Assembly: GCA_902826455.1 (NCBI GenBank)
Contig: CADEEV010000018.1
Coordinates: 1-64,000 of the forward strand
Reading direction: 5' to 3'
From: an uncultured Acidobacteriota bacterium
GTDB lineage: Bacteria; Acidobacteriota; Vicinamibacteria; Fen-336
Length of the DNA: 64,000 nt
Both the position numbers and the translations under genes were made by a program. Under the pieces are notes generated by a model that had not been told where the DNA came from, searched no databases, and saw only the letters and a program-made list of their open reading frames with translations. Numbering within the stretch: the stretch's first letter is position 1; each line of letters opens with the position of its first letter. This document shows positions 46,701 through 55,388 of this stretch, in pieces.

Positions 46701-49424
46701 CGCGACCGCGATCGGGCCCAGGGTCGTGAGGCCGTCGGCGCACAGCCGGACCTGCGCCGTCGAGTCGAAGACCGGCGTCAGGAAGCTCACGCTCGCGCCG
46801 AGGTTCGACCAGGTGCCTCCCGACAGTCCCTGGAGACTCACCTGGCCGAGGTCGCGGGCCTTGATCGTCTGGGTGAGACAGACGTCGACGGTCGCGAACG
46901 TCGCGTTCGTGCTGAGGACGTAGGCGACGCCTGGAACGACCGGGCGAAGGCCGGCCGGCAGGGCGCGCGGAAAGACCCCGACCACCAACGAGGCGTTCCC
47001 GCCCGGAGCCTGGACGCCGTGAAAGCTCAGCGTCACGGGCGTGCCCCAGAGCAGATCCGAGGGCATCACCGGCGCTGGGTCTCCGGGCGGCACCGGGACC
47101 TGGTTGAGCCCCACCGTCACCTCGAAGTCGCCCGTGGCCGTGAGGCCGCCCGAGTCCTGGGTCGTGCAGTGGACGACGGTCGTGCCGATCGGGAAGCGGT
47201 AGCTGCCGGTATCGACGTCGCAGTTGGCGGTCAGCAGGCCGTCCTCGGCATCGAAGCCGTTCACCGTGAGGAACAGCACGACGCCCGTCGGATCGGCGGT
47301 CAGGGTGCTGAGATTCGGGGGCACCTGGACGAGCGGCGGCGTGTTCGCCCCGGGATCGACGCTCCCGAGGCGGTTCGTCTCGAGGTCCCACGCCGGCGGC
47401 GCCGGAGACGGGCCCTGCAGGCCGTTCGTCGCGTAGAAGAGCTGGCCGTTCGCGTCGGTCGCGATCCGGAACTGCGGATCCGCCGCGGCCGCGTTGGAGG
47501 GAACGGGGAACGCGGCGCTCGAGGACCGGAGCTGGCCGCTCGGATAGAAGACGCTGATCGAGCCGGCCCAGGGCACGGTCTCCGTGGGATCGACGGACAG
47601 GCTCGCGAGCACCGGGGCGCCCGACGGCAGCAGCCGGAGGTCGGTGACGCGCTCCACCATCGCGCCCGGACGCGCCGTGTACTGGAGGCCGAACGCCAGG
47701 AGGTTCGGGCTGCCGGCGGCGTCGACCTCGAAGCGCGCCAGGCGCAAGCCGCGGTTGGCGGCGGGCGACTGCGGCAGCGACGGGTACGGCGCGGTCGGCA
47801 CCGTGCTCGGGAACACCGTGCTGAAGCCGTCCGCCGCGACGGTCAGGGAGCCCGCCGGCCCGAGCGCCAGTGCCAGGCCTTCCTGGCTGTCGACGTCCCA
47901 GAGGTAGGAGGCATAGATCAGGGAGGCGGGGCCGGTCCGGGTCGTGTCGATCGTCAGGAGATCGAGACAACCGAAGTTGAGCAGCGTCGTGCACGACGAC
48001 CGGTAGGCGTCGGGCGTCGGCACGAGACTGCCCTGGCCCCAGTTGCGGCCGAGCACGAACGCGCGGCCGGAGTCGTCGACGGCCAGCGCGTAGTTGCCCG
48101 GGATGCCGGCGCTGCCGAAGTCGTCGGTCGTGAGGAAGGTTCCGTAGAGCACGCTGCCGGTGGAGTCCATCTTCGTGAGCACGGTCGCGTTGTCGCCCCC
48201 GGGCTCGCAGACCGGCGACGAGCCTGGCCAACCGTTGACGGCGTCGACGTTGAACCCGTTCAGGACGAGCCCCGGCATGCCGGGCTCGACCGTGCGGCAG
48301 GAGCCGAGGAGGTAGAGGTTCTCCTGGGCGTCGACCGCCAGGGCCTCGACGCGGTTGAAGAACTGGCTGTAGTTCGCGACCGGGAGACGCCGCACCGCCG
48401 GCGCGCCGCCCGAATCGTCGACCGCCACGACGGTTGTCACGTGGAGGTTCGGGACCAAGGGATTCTCGTAGCCCGTGAAGTAGGCCGTGCCGTTGGCCCC
48501 GACGACGAGCGTCCCGCACAGGTCGGTGTCCTCGAACAGGATGGAGTAGACCGGGCTCGTGCCCGTGGCGTCGAGCTTGGTCAGGAAGCAGACGCCGCCG
48601 AGGGCGCCCGGGAACGCCTGCGTCGCCGGGTAGCCGGCGCCCGACGACGCCGAGCCGAGAAGGTAGGTCTCGCCGGCCGCGTTGCTGCCGAAGCCGGCGA
48701 GCCGATCGTCGCTCGCCGAGCCGATCGCGAAGACCGGGTCGATCACGAGAGCTCGGGATGCGTCGTAGGGCCCCAGGCCGAACGTCGCTTCGCGTCGACC
48801 CTCGTGGACCTCGTACCGGGCGGCGACCGGCTCGCGTGTCGCACCTCGCTCCTGATACACGACGGGCGCCTTCAATCGAACGGTGCCGCCTTCGACCCGG
48901 AGGGCGAGCGCGCCATCGTGCTCCAGGGCCAGGCCGCTCACCCCTTCGAAGGCGATCCGGATCTGGCGCGGGTCGGCGTGGGCCGCCACCACGAAGTCGA
49001 ACTCGAGGTTCCGCTCGGTCCGGTAGTACTCGACGTCGACGCCGTCGTAGACGCCGGGGCGATGGACGCGGCGGTAGGACGGCACGCCACGGAGCCGCCC
49101 GCTCGCGCCACGGCCGGCGTGGTACAGCAGGCCCGGCAGCCGGTCGACTCCGTCGAGCGGCGCGTCGTCGTTCGAGCCGACGAGGCGCAGGCGAACGGGC
49201 GTGGCACGGCCGCGCATCGAGACCTCGGCCCCGTCCCGCGACAGGAGGAAGGTGGCATCGGTGCCCCTGGAGACGAAACGGCCGGCGTCCGCCACGAACC
49301 CGGCCGTGCCGGGCCGCAGCTCGAGCGGCCGTTCGTGGGCCTCGGCAGGCGCGGCCAGGAGCGCCGCGAGGCCGCAGCAGACCGACGAAACCCACGCACT
49401 GATCCGGATGACCTTGGCGCCCAT
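43734..49424 (-). CDS. Giant secreted beta-propeller/Calx-beta/tandem-repeat surface protein
   Basis: 1896 residues with a signal peptide (VSSVCCGLAALLAAPAEA). Domain order by similarity: an N-terminal SBBP-type domain (~35-230; VYDGVDVEYYRTERNLEFDFVV split), bladed propeller segments (~230-690), a HYR-like beta domain (~695-770; GTTVVHCTTQDSGGLTATGDFEVTV split), NHL-type repeats (~915-1280; VDAFDNLFIADSSAFRVRRV), a Calx-beta domain (~1290-1400; DDEPDEQLFVTLSHPTGGG), and five tandem ~97-residue repeats to the C-terminus. There is no sorting signal at the end. A structural or adhesion role outside the cell is likely; nothing enzymatic is seen. AAGGAG precedes the ATG. Confidence 0.9.
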   Translation of the reverse strand: MGAKVIRISAWVSSVCCGLAALLAAPAEAHERPLELRPGTAGFVADAGRFVSRGTDATFLLSRDGAEVSMRGRATPVRLRLVGSNDDAPLDGVDRLPGLLYHAGRGASGRLRGVPSYRRVHRPGVYDGVDVEYYRTERNLEFDFVVAAHADPRQIRIAFEGVSGLALEHDGALALRVEGGTVRLKAPVVYQERGATREPVAARYEVHEGRREATFGLGPYDASRALVIDPVFAIGSASDDRLAGFGSNAAGETYLLGSASSGAGYPATQAFPGALGGVCFLTKLDATGTSPVYSILFEDTDLCGTLVVGANGTAYFTGYENPLVPNLHVTTVVAVDDSGGAPAVRRLPVANYSQFFNRVEALAVDAQENLYLLGSCRTVEPGMPGLVLNGFNVDAVNGWPGSSPVCEPGGDNATVLTKMDSTGSVLYGTFLTTDDFGSAGIPGNYALAVDDSGRAFVLGRNWGQGSLVPTPDAYRSSCTTLLNFGCLDLLTIDTTRTGPASLIYASYLWDVDSQEGLALALGPAGSLTVAADGFSTVFPSTVPTAPYPSLPQSPAANRGLRLARFEVDAAGSPNLLAFGLQYTARPGAMVERVTDLRLLPSGAPVLASLSVDPTETVPWAGSISVFYPSGQLRSSSAAFPVPSNAAAADPQFRIATDANGQLFYATNGLQGPSPAPPAWDLETNRLGSVDPGANTPPLVQVPPNLSTLTADPTGVVLFLTVNGFDAEDGLLTANCDVDTGSYRFPIGTTVVHCTTQDSGGLTATGDFEVTVGLNQVPVPPGDPAPVMPSDLLWGTPVTLSFHGVQAPGGNASLVVGVFPRALPAGLRPVVPGVAYVLSTNATFATVDVCLTQTIKARDLGQVSLQGLSGGTWSNLGASVSFLTPVFDSTAQVRLCADGLTTLGPIAVAEPENPDEVLVTVAGNALTAYNGDGIPATSASLDEPAAAVANADGDLYIADRLHDRVRRVSGGIIETAASLPRPSALALEPGGSILVATGPTCQIVRLTALGGATTVAGTACPTPTPTASGDGVLAVAATLGTIVGLAVDSHGNVFYSEQQGRVRRIAAGADGFVNGDDPAEILSTVAGTGVYGSSGDGGKASSAQLRSPQQLAVDAFDNLFIADSSAFRVRRVDTGADGVVAGPPVPDDGSADDEIISTIAGIGPLDEGPGFASCSSGGNGGPASAASMCHPLSLAFEDDGDLLIGEQFIRRVEANAQGRIVGGADETIETIAGTSYPLYAPNGDGSPLTVNLRPTSLSRDPNGNVYVTDALNQLVRRYGPDHSPAASSIVISDATPVTEGDSGTTDLVFTVTATGLTAGHSVGFDFASSDDSASAGSDYTAASGHVSLSDTSPSATILVPVLGDVDDEPDEQLFVTLSHPTGGGVLTDAVATGTILDDDVANPQVLGVTVTSPNGGERRFTNTALHVRWAFTGQPTSFDVELSRNGGATWTPIPACTQLPAPATTCAFTAGGPATQAARLRVTAHDASQQAQDVSDAHFTLAAGTPQVHVQAPNGSARWLAGSTRTIAWSHNLGASAVVRLELSRDDGASWADIATGAFNTSATAGSFAWLVSGPATTGGRVRVTWVETPAASDTSNNPFEILAPYLRVTAPNAGVVWRAGTTRSIRVNQGVGAGESVLFEVSRDGGATWSPIGSVATTAAVSTVFAWLVTGPPTAHARIRATSAGGALDENDGEFTIASPIEVTYPNDAVSWAAGSVRQVKWTHVLGAGQLFDVAVSGDGGATWSSLGTFAGAATSGTALVTLPQSTTSQALVRVSPAGRPDLADVGDVAFEIAAPFVTVSTPNTAVAWAIGSRHTVRWSHNVGAFEDVIVELSRDAGATWTSLLPAGQAVTNTTDVEGTYSWLVTGPSTTVARMRVAWAKDSAVQDLGDVAFRIR
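43737..45212 (-). repeat. Five tandem ~97-residue coding repeats
   Basis: The C-terminus of the giant protein has five copies of a KNH/Ser-Thr-rich-like unit. Each has PN-x-W-x-G (RWLAGSTRTIAWSHN, VWRAGTTRSI, SWAAGSVRQVKWTH, AWAIGSRHTVRWSHN) followed by ELSRDGGATW-like text and a final F-x-I. They are diverged, so DNA identity is moderate. Period about 290-300 bases. Confidence 0.85.
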
Positions 49425-49494
49425 TGCATCTCCTTGGACCCCGGCACGCGGCGGAGCCCGTCAGAGGGGACGCGTCAACGAAGGAGGAAAGCTC

Positions 49495-51591
49495 TCACTT
49501 CTCCCGGGACGCGAAGGTCCCGTTCCAGTCGGCGGGGGGCGGGTTCGCGGCAAGTTCACGGCACCGGCTCGCGAGAACCGCGGAGGGGCCGTCGTCCGCC
49601 AGCGGCTCGAGCGTCTCCAGAGCGGCTTGGAAACGGCGCTCGCGATACGCCGCAAAGGCCGCTTCGTACGCGCGCGCCGTGTCCGACGGCACGCGCGGAG
49701 CCGCCTCGGTGCCGAGCAGCTCGTAGACGGTGACCCCCTGGGTCTTGCCCTTGACCGCCACGACGTCCACGAGCCGGAACGCGAACTCCGGCCCCGCGTC
49801 CCGCCGCACGGCCTCGCTGACCAGGATCTGCGTGCCGTACGCCTTGTTGAGGCCCTCCAGGCGCGACGCCAGGTTGACCCCGTCGCCCAGGGCCGTGTAG
49901 CTCATCCGATCCGGCGCGCCGAAATGGCCCACCATCACCTCGTCGCGGTGGAGCCCGAAGCGCGTGTGGAACGGCGGCAGGCCGACCCACGCGGGAGACG
50001 CGAAGAGCGCCTCGGTGGCGTCCCGGCAGGCGAGAGCCGCCGCGCAGGCCCGGCGAGCGTGATCGTCGGTCGGCTCCGGGGCGTTCCACAGCGCCATGAC
50101 CGCGTCGCCGATGTACTTGTCGACGGTGCCGCCGTGGCCGTGCACTGCGGTCGTCATCGCCTCCAGGTAGCGCCCGAGAGCCGCGGCCAGCACGTCGGGC
50201 GCCAGCAGCTCCGAGTGCGTGGTGAAGTCGCGGATGTCCGTGAACATCACCGTGAGATCCCGCAGCTCGCCGCCGAGCCTCGGCTCCTGTCGGGCGCGAT
50301 ACAGCTGGCGCACCAGACCCACCGGGACGTACTTCCCCATCGCGCGCAGCGCCGTCTTCGCCTGCTCGAGATCCTCCATCACGTCGCTCACGTCGCGGAA
50401 CGGGGACGCCGCAGGCGCCGGGGCGAAGTCGAAGTCGCGCATGCGCGCGGCGGAATGGACGATGCGGTCGAGACCGCTGCGAACCCGACGCAGTCCCCAG
50501 GCCCCGGCCACGGTCAAGGCGGCCAGCGCGCACACCGAGACGAGGATCAGGCGGCGCCGGGTCGCGTCGAGAGGTGCCAGGTAGTGCGCCTCGGGAACGA
50601 GCACCCCGACCCGCCAGTCCTGGGTGCCCGCCAGCGTCAGCACCGACAGGAGGAAGTACCGCCCTCCGACATCGAAGCGCGCGGACCGGCGCGACGTGGC
50701 CGCACCGGTCCCGAGCATCGCAGGGTCCGCCAGGGCCCGACGCACCTCCTCGGGCACGGCCTCCGCGCTCGCGCGCAGGTCCTCGCCCTGCTCCTGGAGC
50801 GGATGGTCGGACCCGAGCCGGGTGATCAGGCGGCCTTCGGCGTCGGCGACGAAGACGCGGTGGGAGTCGGACGGGTTGTCGGTCTCGACGCGAAGCCTGG
50901 CCACGGCGTCGAGGTGCTCGGCCAGCAATCCCACGCGGACCACGCCCACGAGGCCGCTGGCCTCGCTCGTGACGGCCTGCATCACGGTGACGACGACCCG
51001 GCGCTCGGCCGCCTTCCGGCTCGCATCGCTCTCGGCGTAGTGCAAGTCGGTCCACAGCGGCTCCATGGAGAACCGGCGGTGGGCGACGGTCGCGGCGAAC
51101 GTCGGGTGGTCCGTGGGGTCCTCGGGCGTTCCGGGCTCCCGGACGAAGGCCCCCTCGTCGAGCCGGGTCGATCCGGCGCTCCGCCGGCGCAGGAAGGAGG
51201 CGCGCTCCGCGCCATTCCGGCGCACCTCCCGCGTCAGGATCGGCGCGCCCGGGGACGCCTCGCGGAACACGGACACCTGCCAGCCCCCGGCCGACTCGGC
51301 TCGCGTGAACGTGGCTTCGCCCAGCTCCCGGTTTGCGATCACGCGCGCGAACAGGGCGGCCTCCACGGCACGCGGGCTCGCGGGATCGAGGATGCCGCCG
51401 CGGACCTGGGCGTCGATGTCGAGGACGCTCGCCTCGGCTCCGTGGAGCGAGGCGGCCACGATCGCTCCCGCGCGCGTCGCGGCCTCGTCGCGGAGCCGGC
51501 CGGCGGCTCCCAGGAGCGACGCGCGCCAGCCGCCGAGAACGAGAGCGAGCAGCAGCGCGACGACGAGGGCGACTCCGCCCAGCGTCGCCAC
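49495..51591 (-). CDS. Membrane class III adenylate/guanylate cyclase
   Basis: 698 residues. First TM ~8-22, an extracytoplasmic Cache-like sensor region (~30-340), second TM ~345-365 (LILVSVCALAALTVAGAWGL), a linker, and the cyclase catalytic domain (~445-620). Metal-binding aspartates are D452 in VMFTDIRDFT and the one in VDKYIGDAVMALW; transition-state residues in VNLASRLEGLNKAYG. A short C-terminal TPR-like tail (YRERRFQAALETLEPL) follows. cAMP is the likeliest product. GTG 51591 is used; a CTG at 51612 overlapping the DoxX stop is an alternative. The neighbouring NDH-2 fusion can bind cyclic nucleotide. Confidence 0.93.
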   Translation of the reverse strand: MATLGGVALVVALLLALVLGGWRASLLGAAGRLRDEAATRAGAIVAASLHGAEASVLDIDAQVRGGILDPASPRAVEAALFARVIANRELGEATFTRAESAGGWQVSVFREASPGAPILTREVRRNGAERASFLRRRSAGSTRLDEGAFVREPGTPEDPTDHPTFAATVAHRRFSMEPLWTDLHYAESDASRKAAERRVVVTVMQAVTSEASGLVGVVRVGLLAEHLDAVARLRVETDNPSDSHRVFVADAEGRLITRLGSDHPLQEQGEDLRASAEAVPEEVRRALADPAMLGTGAATSRRSARFDVGGRYFLLSVLTLAGTQDWRVGVLVPEAHYLAPLDATRRRLILVSVCALAALTVAGAWGLRRVRSGLDRIVHSAARMRDFDFAPAPAASPFRDVSDVMEDLEQAKTALRAMGKYVPVGLVRQLYRARQEPRLGGELRDLTVMFTDIRDFTTHSELLAPDVLAAALGRYLEAMTTAVHGHGGTVDKYIGDAVMALWNAPEPTDDHARRACAAALACRDATEALFASPAWVGLPPFHTRFGLHRDEVMVGHFGAPDRMSYTALGDGVNLASRLEGLNKAYGTQILVSEAVRRDAGPEFAFRLVDVVAVKGKTQGVTVYELLGTEAAPRVPSDTARAYEAAFAAYRERRFQAALETLEPLADDGPSAVLASRCRELAANPPPADWNGTFASREK

Positions 51592-51608
51592 CAGGGCCCG
51601 CCCCAGGG

Positions 51609-52109
51609 TCAGGACGTCGCCCGGGCCGCGGCGCCGGGCTCGCGCACGAAGCGCGCGAGCAGCGTGTCGAGGCTCAGCTTGCCCGGGCCGTACACGACGA
51701 GCCAGAGCAGGAACAGCCCGTAGACGACCGGCACGACGTCCGTGAGCCCGGAGTCGCCGCGCATGAAGAAGGCCTCCAGGAAGCTCTCCTTGTCGGCGGT
51801 CAGGAGGGCGACGACCATCGTGGAGCCCAGCAGCGCGGCGATGATGCGTGTCCCGAGGCCGACGATCAGGAGCATGCCGCCGTAGTACTCGAGACGCGAG
51901 ACGAAGGCGGCGTTCAGCTCCGGCATGGGAATGCCGAGGTCCGTGAAGAAGGCGACGGTGCGGTCGACGTTCGCGAGCTTGCCGCGGCCGGTCAGGAAGA
52001 ACGCCTGACCGATCAGGAGGCGGGTCACGAGCGGCGGCAGGAACGCGAGGGTGGCGGCCACGACGAGTCCGAGGCGGGTGGCCCGCCGGACGGGAGCGAG
52101 AGCGGACAT
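51609..52109 (-). CDS. DoxX-family membrane protein
   Basis: 166 residues, four TM segments (for example PLVTRLLIGQAFFLTGRGKL; GGMLLIVGLGTRIIAALLG; PVVYGLFLLWLVVYGPGKLSLD). The DoxX pattern RL..G..F...G..KL is present. These quinone-linked membrane proteins are found in many oxidative or metal-stress operons. AGGAGG precedes the ATG. It lies between NDH-2 and cyclase genes on the same strand. Confidence 0.92.
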   Translation of the reverse strand: MSALAPVRRATRLGLVVAATLAFLPPLVTRLLIGQAFFLTGRGKLANVDRTVAFFTDLGIPMPELNAAFVSRLEYYGGMLLIVGLGTRIIAALLGSTMVVALLTADKESFLEAFFMRGDSGLTDVVPVVYGLFLLWLVVYGPGKLSLDTLLARFVREPGAAARATS

Positions 52110-52179
52110 CGTATGAGTCCTCCTGAAAGCAGGGTCTTCCCCGCGTGTCTAGGGCTTGGATGCCGGCCGTCCGGCGAGG

Positions 52180-53778
52180 TTACCGCACTTCGGCGTCGGC
52201 CAGCCGCCGGCCCAGGCTTTCCTCGAAGCTGGCACGCAACGCCGCCAGGTTCCTGGCGAAGGCCGCGAAATCGCCCCTGCCGATGCTGATCACGTCGGTG
52301 GGCTCGAGAGCGCGCACCGTGGCCGTCCGGGCCAGATCGCGCAAGAGCGCCACCTCGCCGAAGTACTCGCCGGCTCCGAGGGTCGCGAGCCGCGAGGGCT
52401 CGGCGCCGCCCTGCCGGACCACCTCCACCCGGCCCGTCTCGATGACGTAGAAGCGATCGCCGATCTCACCCTCGCTGACGATCGCCTCACCGGGCTCGAA
52501 GTGGGCGCGGTCCACCTTCTCCGTGCGGAACACCTTGAGCTGGACGATGTTGCGCTGGAACAGCAGGTCGAGGGTCCAGTCGAGGGCGACGCGCACCTGT
52601 CGTTCCAGGCCCGGCAGCTTGAGGAGGTAGATCGTGCGCCAGAGCCACCAGGCCAGGAACCCCTTGATCCTGAAGCCGAGGATCTCGGCCACCGCGCTCC
52701 GCGCGCCGAGCGACGCGAGCTTGCCGAGGCCGCCGAACACGAAGGGCTTCGGAGCGCCGCCGCGGATCGCCGCCACGATGTTGTCGGCGCACGTGTGCGC
52801 CTGACGGATGGCGTTCTGCGCCGTGGGGGCGTACGTGGTCCCATCCGCCATCGGGACGGCGGCGTTGTCGCCGAGCGCCCAGAGGCCCGGGTACCCGGTC
52901 ACCGACAGCGTCGCGTCCGTCGCGATGCGGCCGCGGCTCAGCGGGCACGGCAGCGTCTTCAGCAGCGGGTTGGGCGCGTTGCCCACGGTGCTGATCAGCG
53001 TCCGCGTCGCGAGCGTCGTGCCGTCCGAGAGGAACACGTGCTCGGCCGTCGCCGCCTTGCACTTCACGTTCAGCAGGATCTCGATGCCCCGCCGCCGCAG
53101 TTCGTCGGCGGCGTACTCGCCGAGCCCGGGCACCACCTCGGGCAGGATCCGGGCCTGGCTGTGGACCAGCACGAAGCGCACGTCCTCGGGGCGGATGTTG
53201 CGGTAGTGCGGCAGCACCAGGTCCACCATCTCCTGCAGCTCGCCGATCGTCTCGACGCCGCTGAAGCCGCCGCCGATCACGACGAACGTCGTGGCCGCGC
53301 GGCGATGGTCCGCGTCGGTCTCGATGTCGGCCTGCTCCAGGCAGCCGATCACGTGATTGCGCAGGTAGAAGGCGTCGCCGATGTTCTTGAGGGCCAGCGA
53401 GTGCTCGGCGAGCCCGGGCAGGCTCGACAGGTCGACGATCGTGCCGAGGGCCAGCACCAGGTGATCGTAGGGGAGGCTCCTCAGGTGCTTGCGGTCACCG
53501 GCACCGATGTGGACCTGCCGCGCCACGGTGTCGATCGACTCGACCTCGCTCGAGTAGAAACGCACCCCCGGCAGCATGCGCCGCAGGGGGTTCGCGATCT
53601 GGCTCGGCTCGATGGCCCCGGCGGCCACCTCGGGCAGCATCGGCTGGAAGACGAAGTAGTTCTCGCGGTTCACCAGGCTGATCTCGACGGACGCGTCGCC
53701 CTCGAAGCGGCGGCTGAGCCGCTTCGCCGTGAACGCCCCGCCGAAGCCGCCGCCCAGCACCACGATGCGCGTCGTCAT
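52180..53778 (-). CDS. Type II NADH:quinone oxidoreductase fused to a cyclic-nucleotide-binding domain
   Basis: 532 residues. The N-terminal ~400 residues are NDH-2: FAD motif VVLGGGFGGAFTAKRL, NAD motif FVVIGGGFSGVETIGEL, the GYPGLWALGDNAAVP motif and AQNAIRQAHTCADN. Residues ~365-400 give the membrane-association helix. The C-terminal ~411-525 form a CNB domain (FEPGEAIVSEGEIGDRFYVIETG; the phosphate-binding cassette GEYFGEVALLRDLARTATV). Ligand-gated NADH oxidation is a plausible role. ATG overlaps the preceding gene's stop (ATGA). Confidence 0.93.
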   Translation of the reverse strand: MTTRIVVLGGGFGGAFTAKRLSRRFEGDASVEISLVNRENYFVFQPMLPEVAAGAIEPSQIANPLRRMLPGVRFYSSEVESIDTVARQVHIGAGDRKHLRSLPYDHLVLALGTIVDLSSLPGLAEHSLALKNIGDAFYLRNHVIGCLEQADIETDADHRRAATTFVVIGGGFSGVETIGELQEMVDLVLPHYRNIRPEDVRFVLVHSQARILPEVVPGLGEYAADELRRRGIEILLNVKCKAATAEHVFLSDGTTLATRTLISTVGNAPNPLLKTLPCPLSRGRIATDATLSVTGYPGLWALGDNAAVPMADGTTYAPTAQNAIRQAHTCADNIVAAIRGGAPKPFVFGGLGKLASLGARSAVAEILGFRIKGFLAWWLWRTIYLLKLPGLERQVRVALDWTLDLLFQRNIVQLKVFRTEKVDRAHFEPGEAIVSEGEIGDRFYVIETGRVEVVRQGGAEPSRLATLGAGEYFGEVALLRDLARTATVRALEPTDVISIGRGDFAAFARNLAALRASFEESLGRRLADAEVR

Positions 53779-55388
53779 CGCTTCTCCCCCTGCGGCCGGA
53801 TCCCGGGAACGTTCAGCCGCATGCGGTAGAGCGCGCCCCGCGCGCAGAGGTACAGGCTGCGGCCGTCGGTGTCGCCCCACGCGAAGTTGTGGGGATGCCG
53901 CGGGGTCAGGATCGTCCCGAGGTGGGTGCCGTCGGGCGCCAGCACCCACAGGCCGCCGGGTCCCGACACGTAGACGTTCCCCTGCTGGTCGACCTTGATC
54001 CCATCGATCGCGTCCTCGCCGGGTGCGCCCGTCATGTCGACGAACGCGCGACCGTTCGTGAGGGTGGCGTCGGCCGCGACGTCGTAGCGCATGACGACCT
54101 TGCGCTGCGGATCCCAGTTGCCGACGTACAGCGTCTTCTCGTCGGGCGAGAAGGCGATGCCGTTCGGGCCGCCGAGCTCCTTCGTCAGCAGCTTCAGCCG
54201 GCCCCCGACGAGGGCGTAGACGCCCGCGAACGGCAGCTCCTTGCGCGGATCGTCCGCGAACTTCGGCAGCCCGAAGGGCGGATCGGTGACGAACAGGGCG
54301 CCGTCGGAGCGGTAGACGAGATCGTTCGGGCTGTTGAGGCGCTTCCCCCGGTAGCGCGCGGCCAGCACGGTCTCCCGGCCGTCGGACTCGACGCGGATCA
54401 CGCGGCGCCGGCCGTGCTGGTCGATCGTGAGCCGGCCCTGGGCGTCGAGCGTCAGGCCGTTCGAGCCCGGCTGGGCGTACTCGGCGATGTCCGCGCCGTC
54501 GTAGCCCGCGTTCTCGCGGAACACGGAGAGCTCGGCCGCACCGGTCGCGTACCTGTAGATGCGGTTCGCGTTCGGGTCGCTGAACAGCAGGGAGCCCGTC
54601 TCCTCGATCCAGACCGGCCCCTCGGTGAACCGGAAGCCCTCCGCGAGCTTGTGGAGCTTCGGGTTGGGCGGCACGATCGCGTCCAGGCGCGGATCGAGCC
54701 GCACGACCTCCAGGTTCACCTCGTGGGGCGGGACGGCGTACGGACCGCTCCAGCCGTCGCGGTAGAACGAGAGCCGCGCCAGACGCATCCAGATGTAGTT
54801 GGTGGGCGGATTGGAGAGCGGCCCGTTCGCGCCGAAGATCGCGAGCTCGATGCGCTGGCCCGGCTTCACGTCGCGCCCGACGACAAGGCGGTTCACCGCG
54901 TTCCAGCCCGCGATCACCGACCCGCCGGACTGCGCGCCGCGGCGTGGCAGCTCGCCGTCCACCCACACCTCGGCATAGTCGTCGAGGGAGGTCTCGAACA
55001 CGGCGGTCGTGCCGTTCGTCTCGATGCCGCCGACGCGCTCCGGGATCGTGAGTGCGATGCGGTACCAGTTGAAACTGAGCCGGCCCGCGCCGCGCCGGGT
55101 TGCCAGCGTCGTGGGATCGAGGGCCTGCCAGCCCGAGTCGTCGAAGCCGGCGACGCCCGCGTGGGGCTCGACATCGTGGGTTCGCGTCGGGTCGCCCGTC
55201 GGCTGGCCGTCGGCGCCCGCGCGCTTGAACTCGACGTCGACGATACGGGCATCCGCATAGCGCCACGTGCCCTTCACCGCCGCCACGCCTTCGGCGGTCG
55301 TGAGCTCCACGGTCGCCGCCGGTTCTCCCGTCGGCACCGCCGGCTCGACGAGCCCGGCGAGCGCGACGCACAGCAGGAGGGCGTTCAC
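53775..55388 (-). CDS. SMP-30/gluconolactonase-type propeller with an N-terminal jelly-roll domain
   Basis: 537 residues: signal peptide (MNALLLCVALAGLVEPAVP), a galactose-binding-like jelly roll (~25-235; FDDSGWQALDPTTLATRR; YAEVWVDGELPR), and an SMP-30 propeller (~240-530). Motifs include EGFRFTEGPVWIEETG, GSNGLTLDAQGRLTIDQHG, NSPNDLVYRSDGALFVTDPP and GGPNGIAFSPDEKTLYVGN. A close relative is at 42683. GTG overlaps the preceding gene's stop (GTGA). Lactone hydrolysis is inferred from family. Confidence 0.9.
   Translation of the reverse strand: MNALLLCVALAGLVEPAVPTGEPAATVELTTAEGVAAVKGTWRYADARIVDVEFKRAGADGQPTGDPTRTHDVEPHAGVAGFDDSGWQALDPTTLATRRGAGRLSFNWYRIALTIPERVGGIETNGTTAVFETSLDDYAEVWVDGELPRRGAQSGGSVIAGWNAVNRLVVGRDVKPGQRIELAIFGANGPLSNPPTNYIWMRLARLSFYRDGWSGPYAVPPHEVNLEVVRLDPRLDAIVPPNPKLHKLAEGFRFTEGPVWIEETGSLLFSDPNANRIYRYATGAAELSVFRENAGYDGADIAEYAQPGSNGLTLDAQGRLTIDQHGRRRVIRVESDGRETVLAARYRGKRLNSPNDLVYRSDGALFVTDPPFGLPKFADDPRKELPFAGVYALVGGRLKLLTKELGGPNGIAFSPDEKTLYVGNWDPQRKVVMRYDVAADATLTNGRAFVDMTGAPGEDAIDGIKVDQQGNVYVSGPGGLWVLAPDGTHLGTILTPRHPHNFAWGDTDGRSLYLCARGALYRMRLNVPGIRPQGEKR

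Noticed and set aside
44934-49733. 1599-codon plus-strand frame
   Set aside because: Antisense to the giant surface protein with typical GC-rich shadow composition.
52115-52140. GGAAG-N16-GACTC before DoxX as a further sigma site
   Set aside because: Two mismatches in the core and no match in the -10; not convincing.
52140-52179. GC-rich hairpin between NDH-2 and DoxX
   Set aside because: No T-tract, short arms; not called as terminator.
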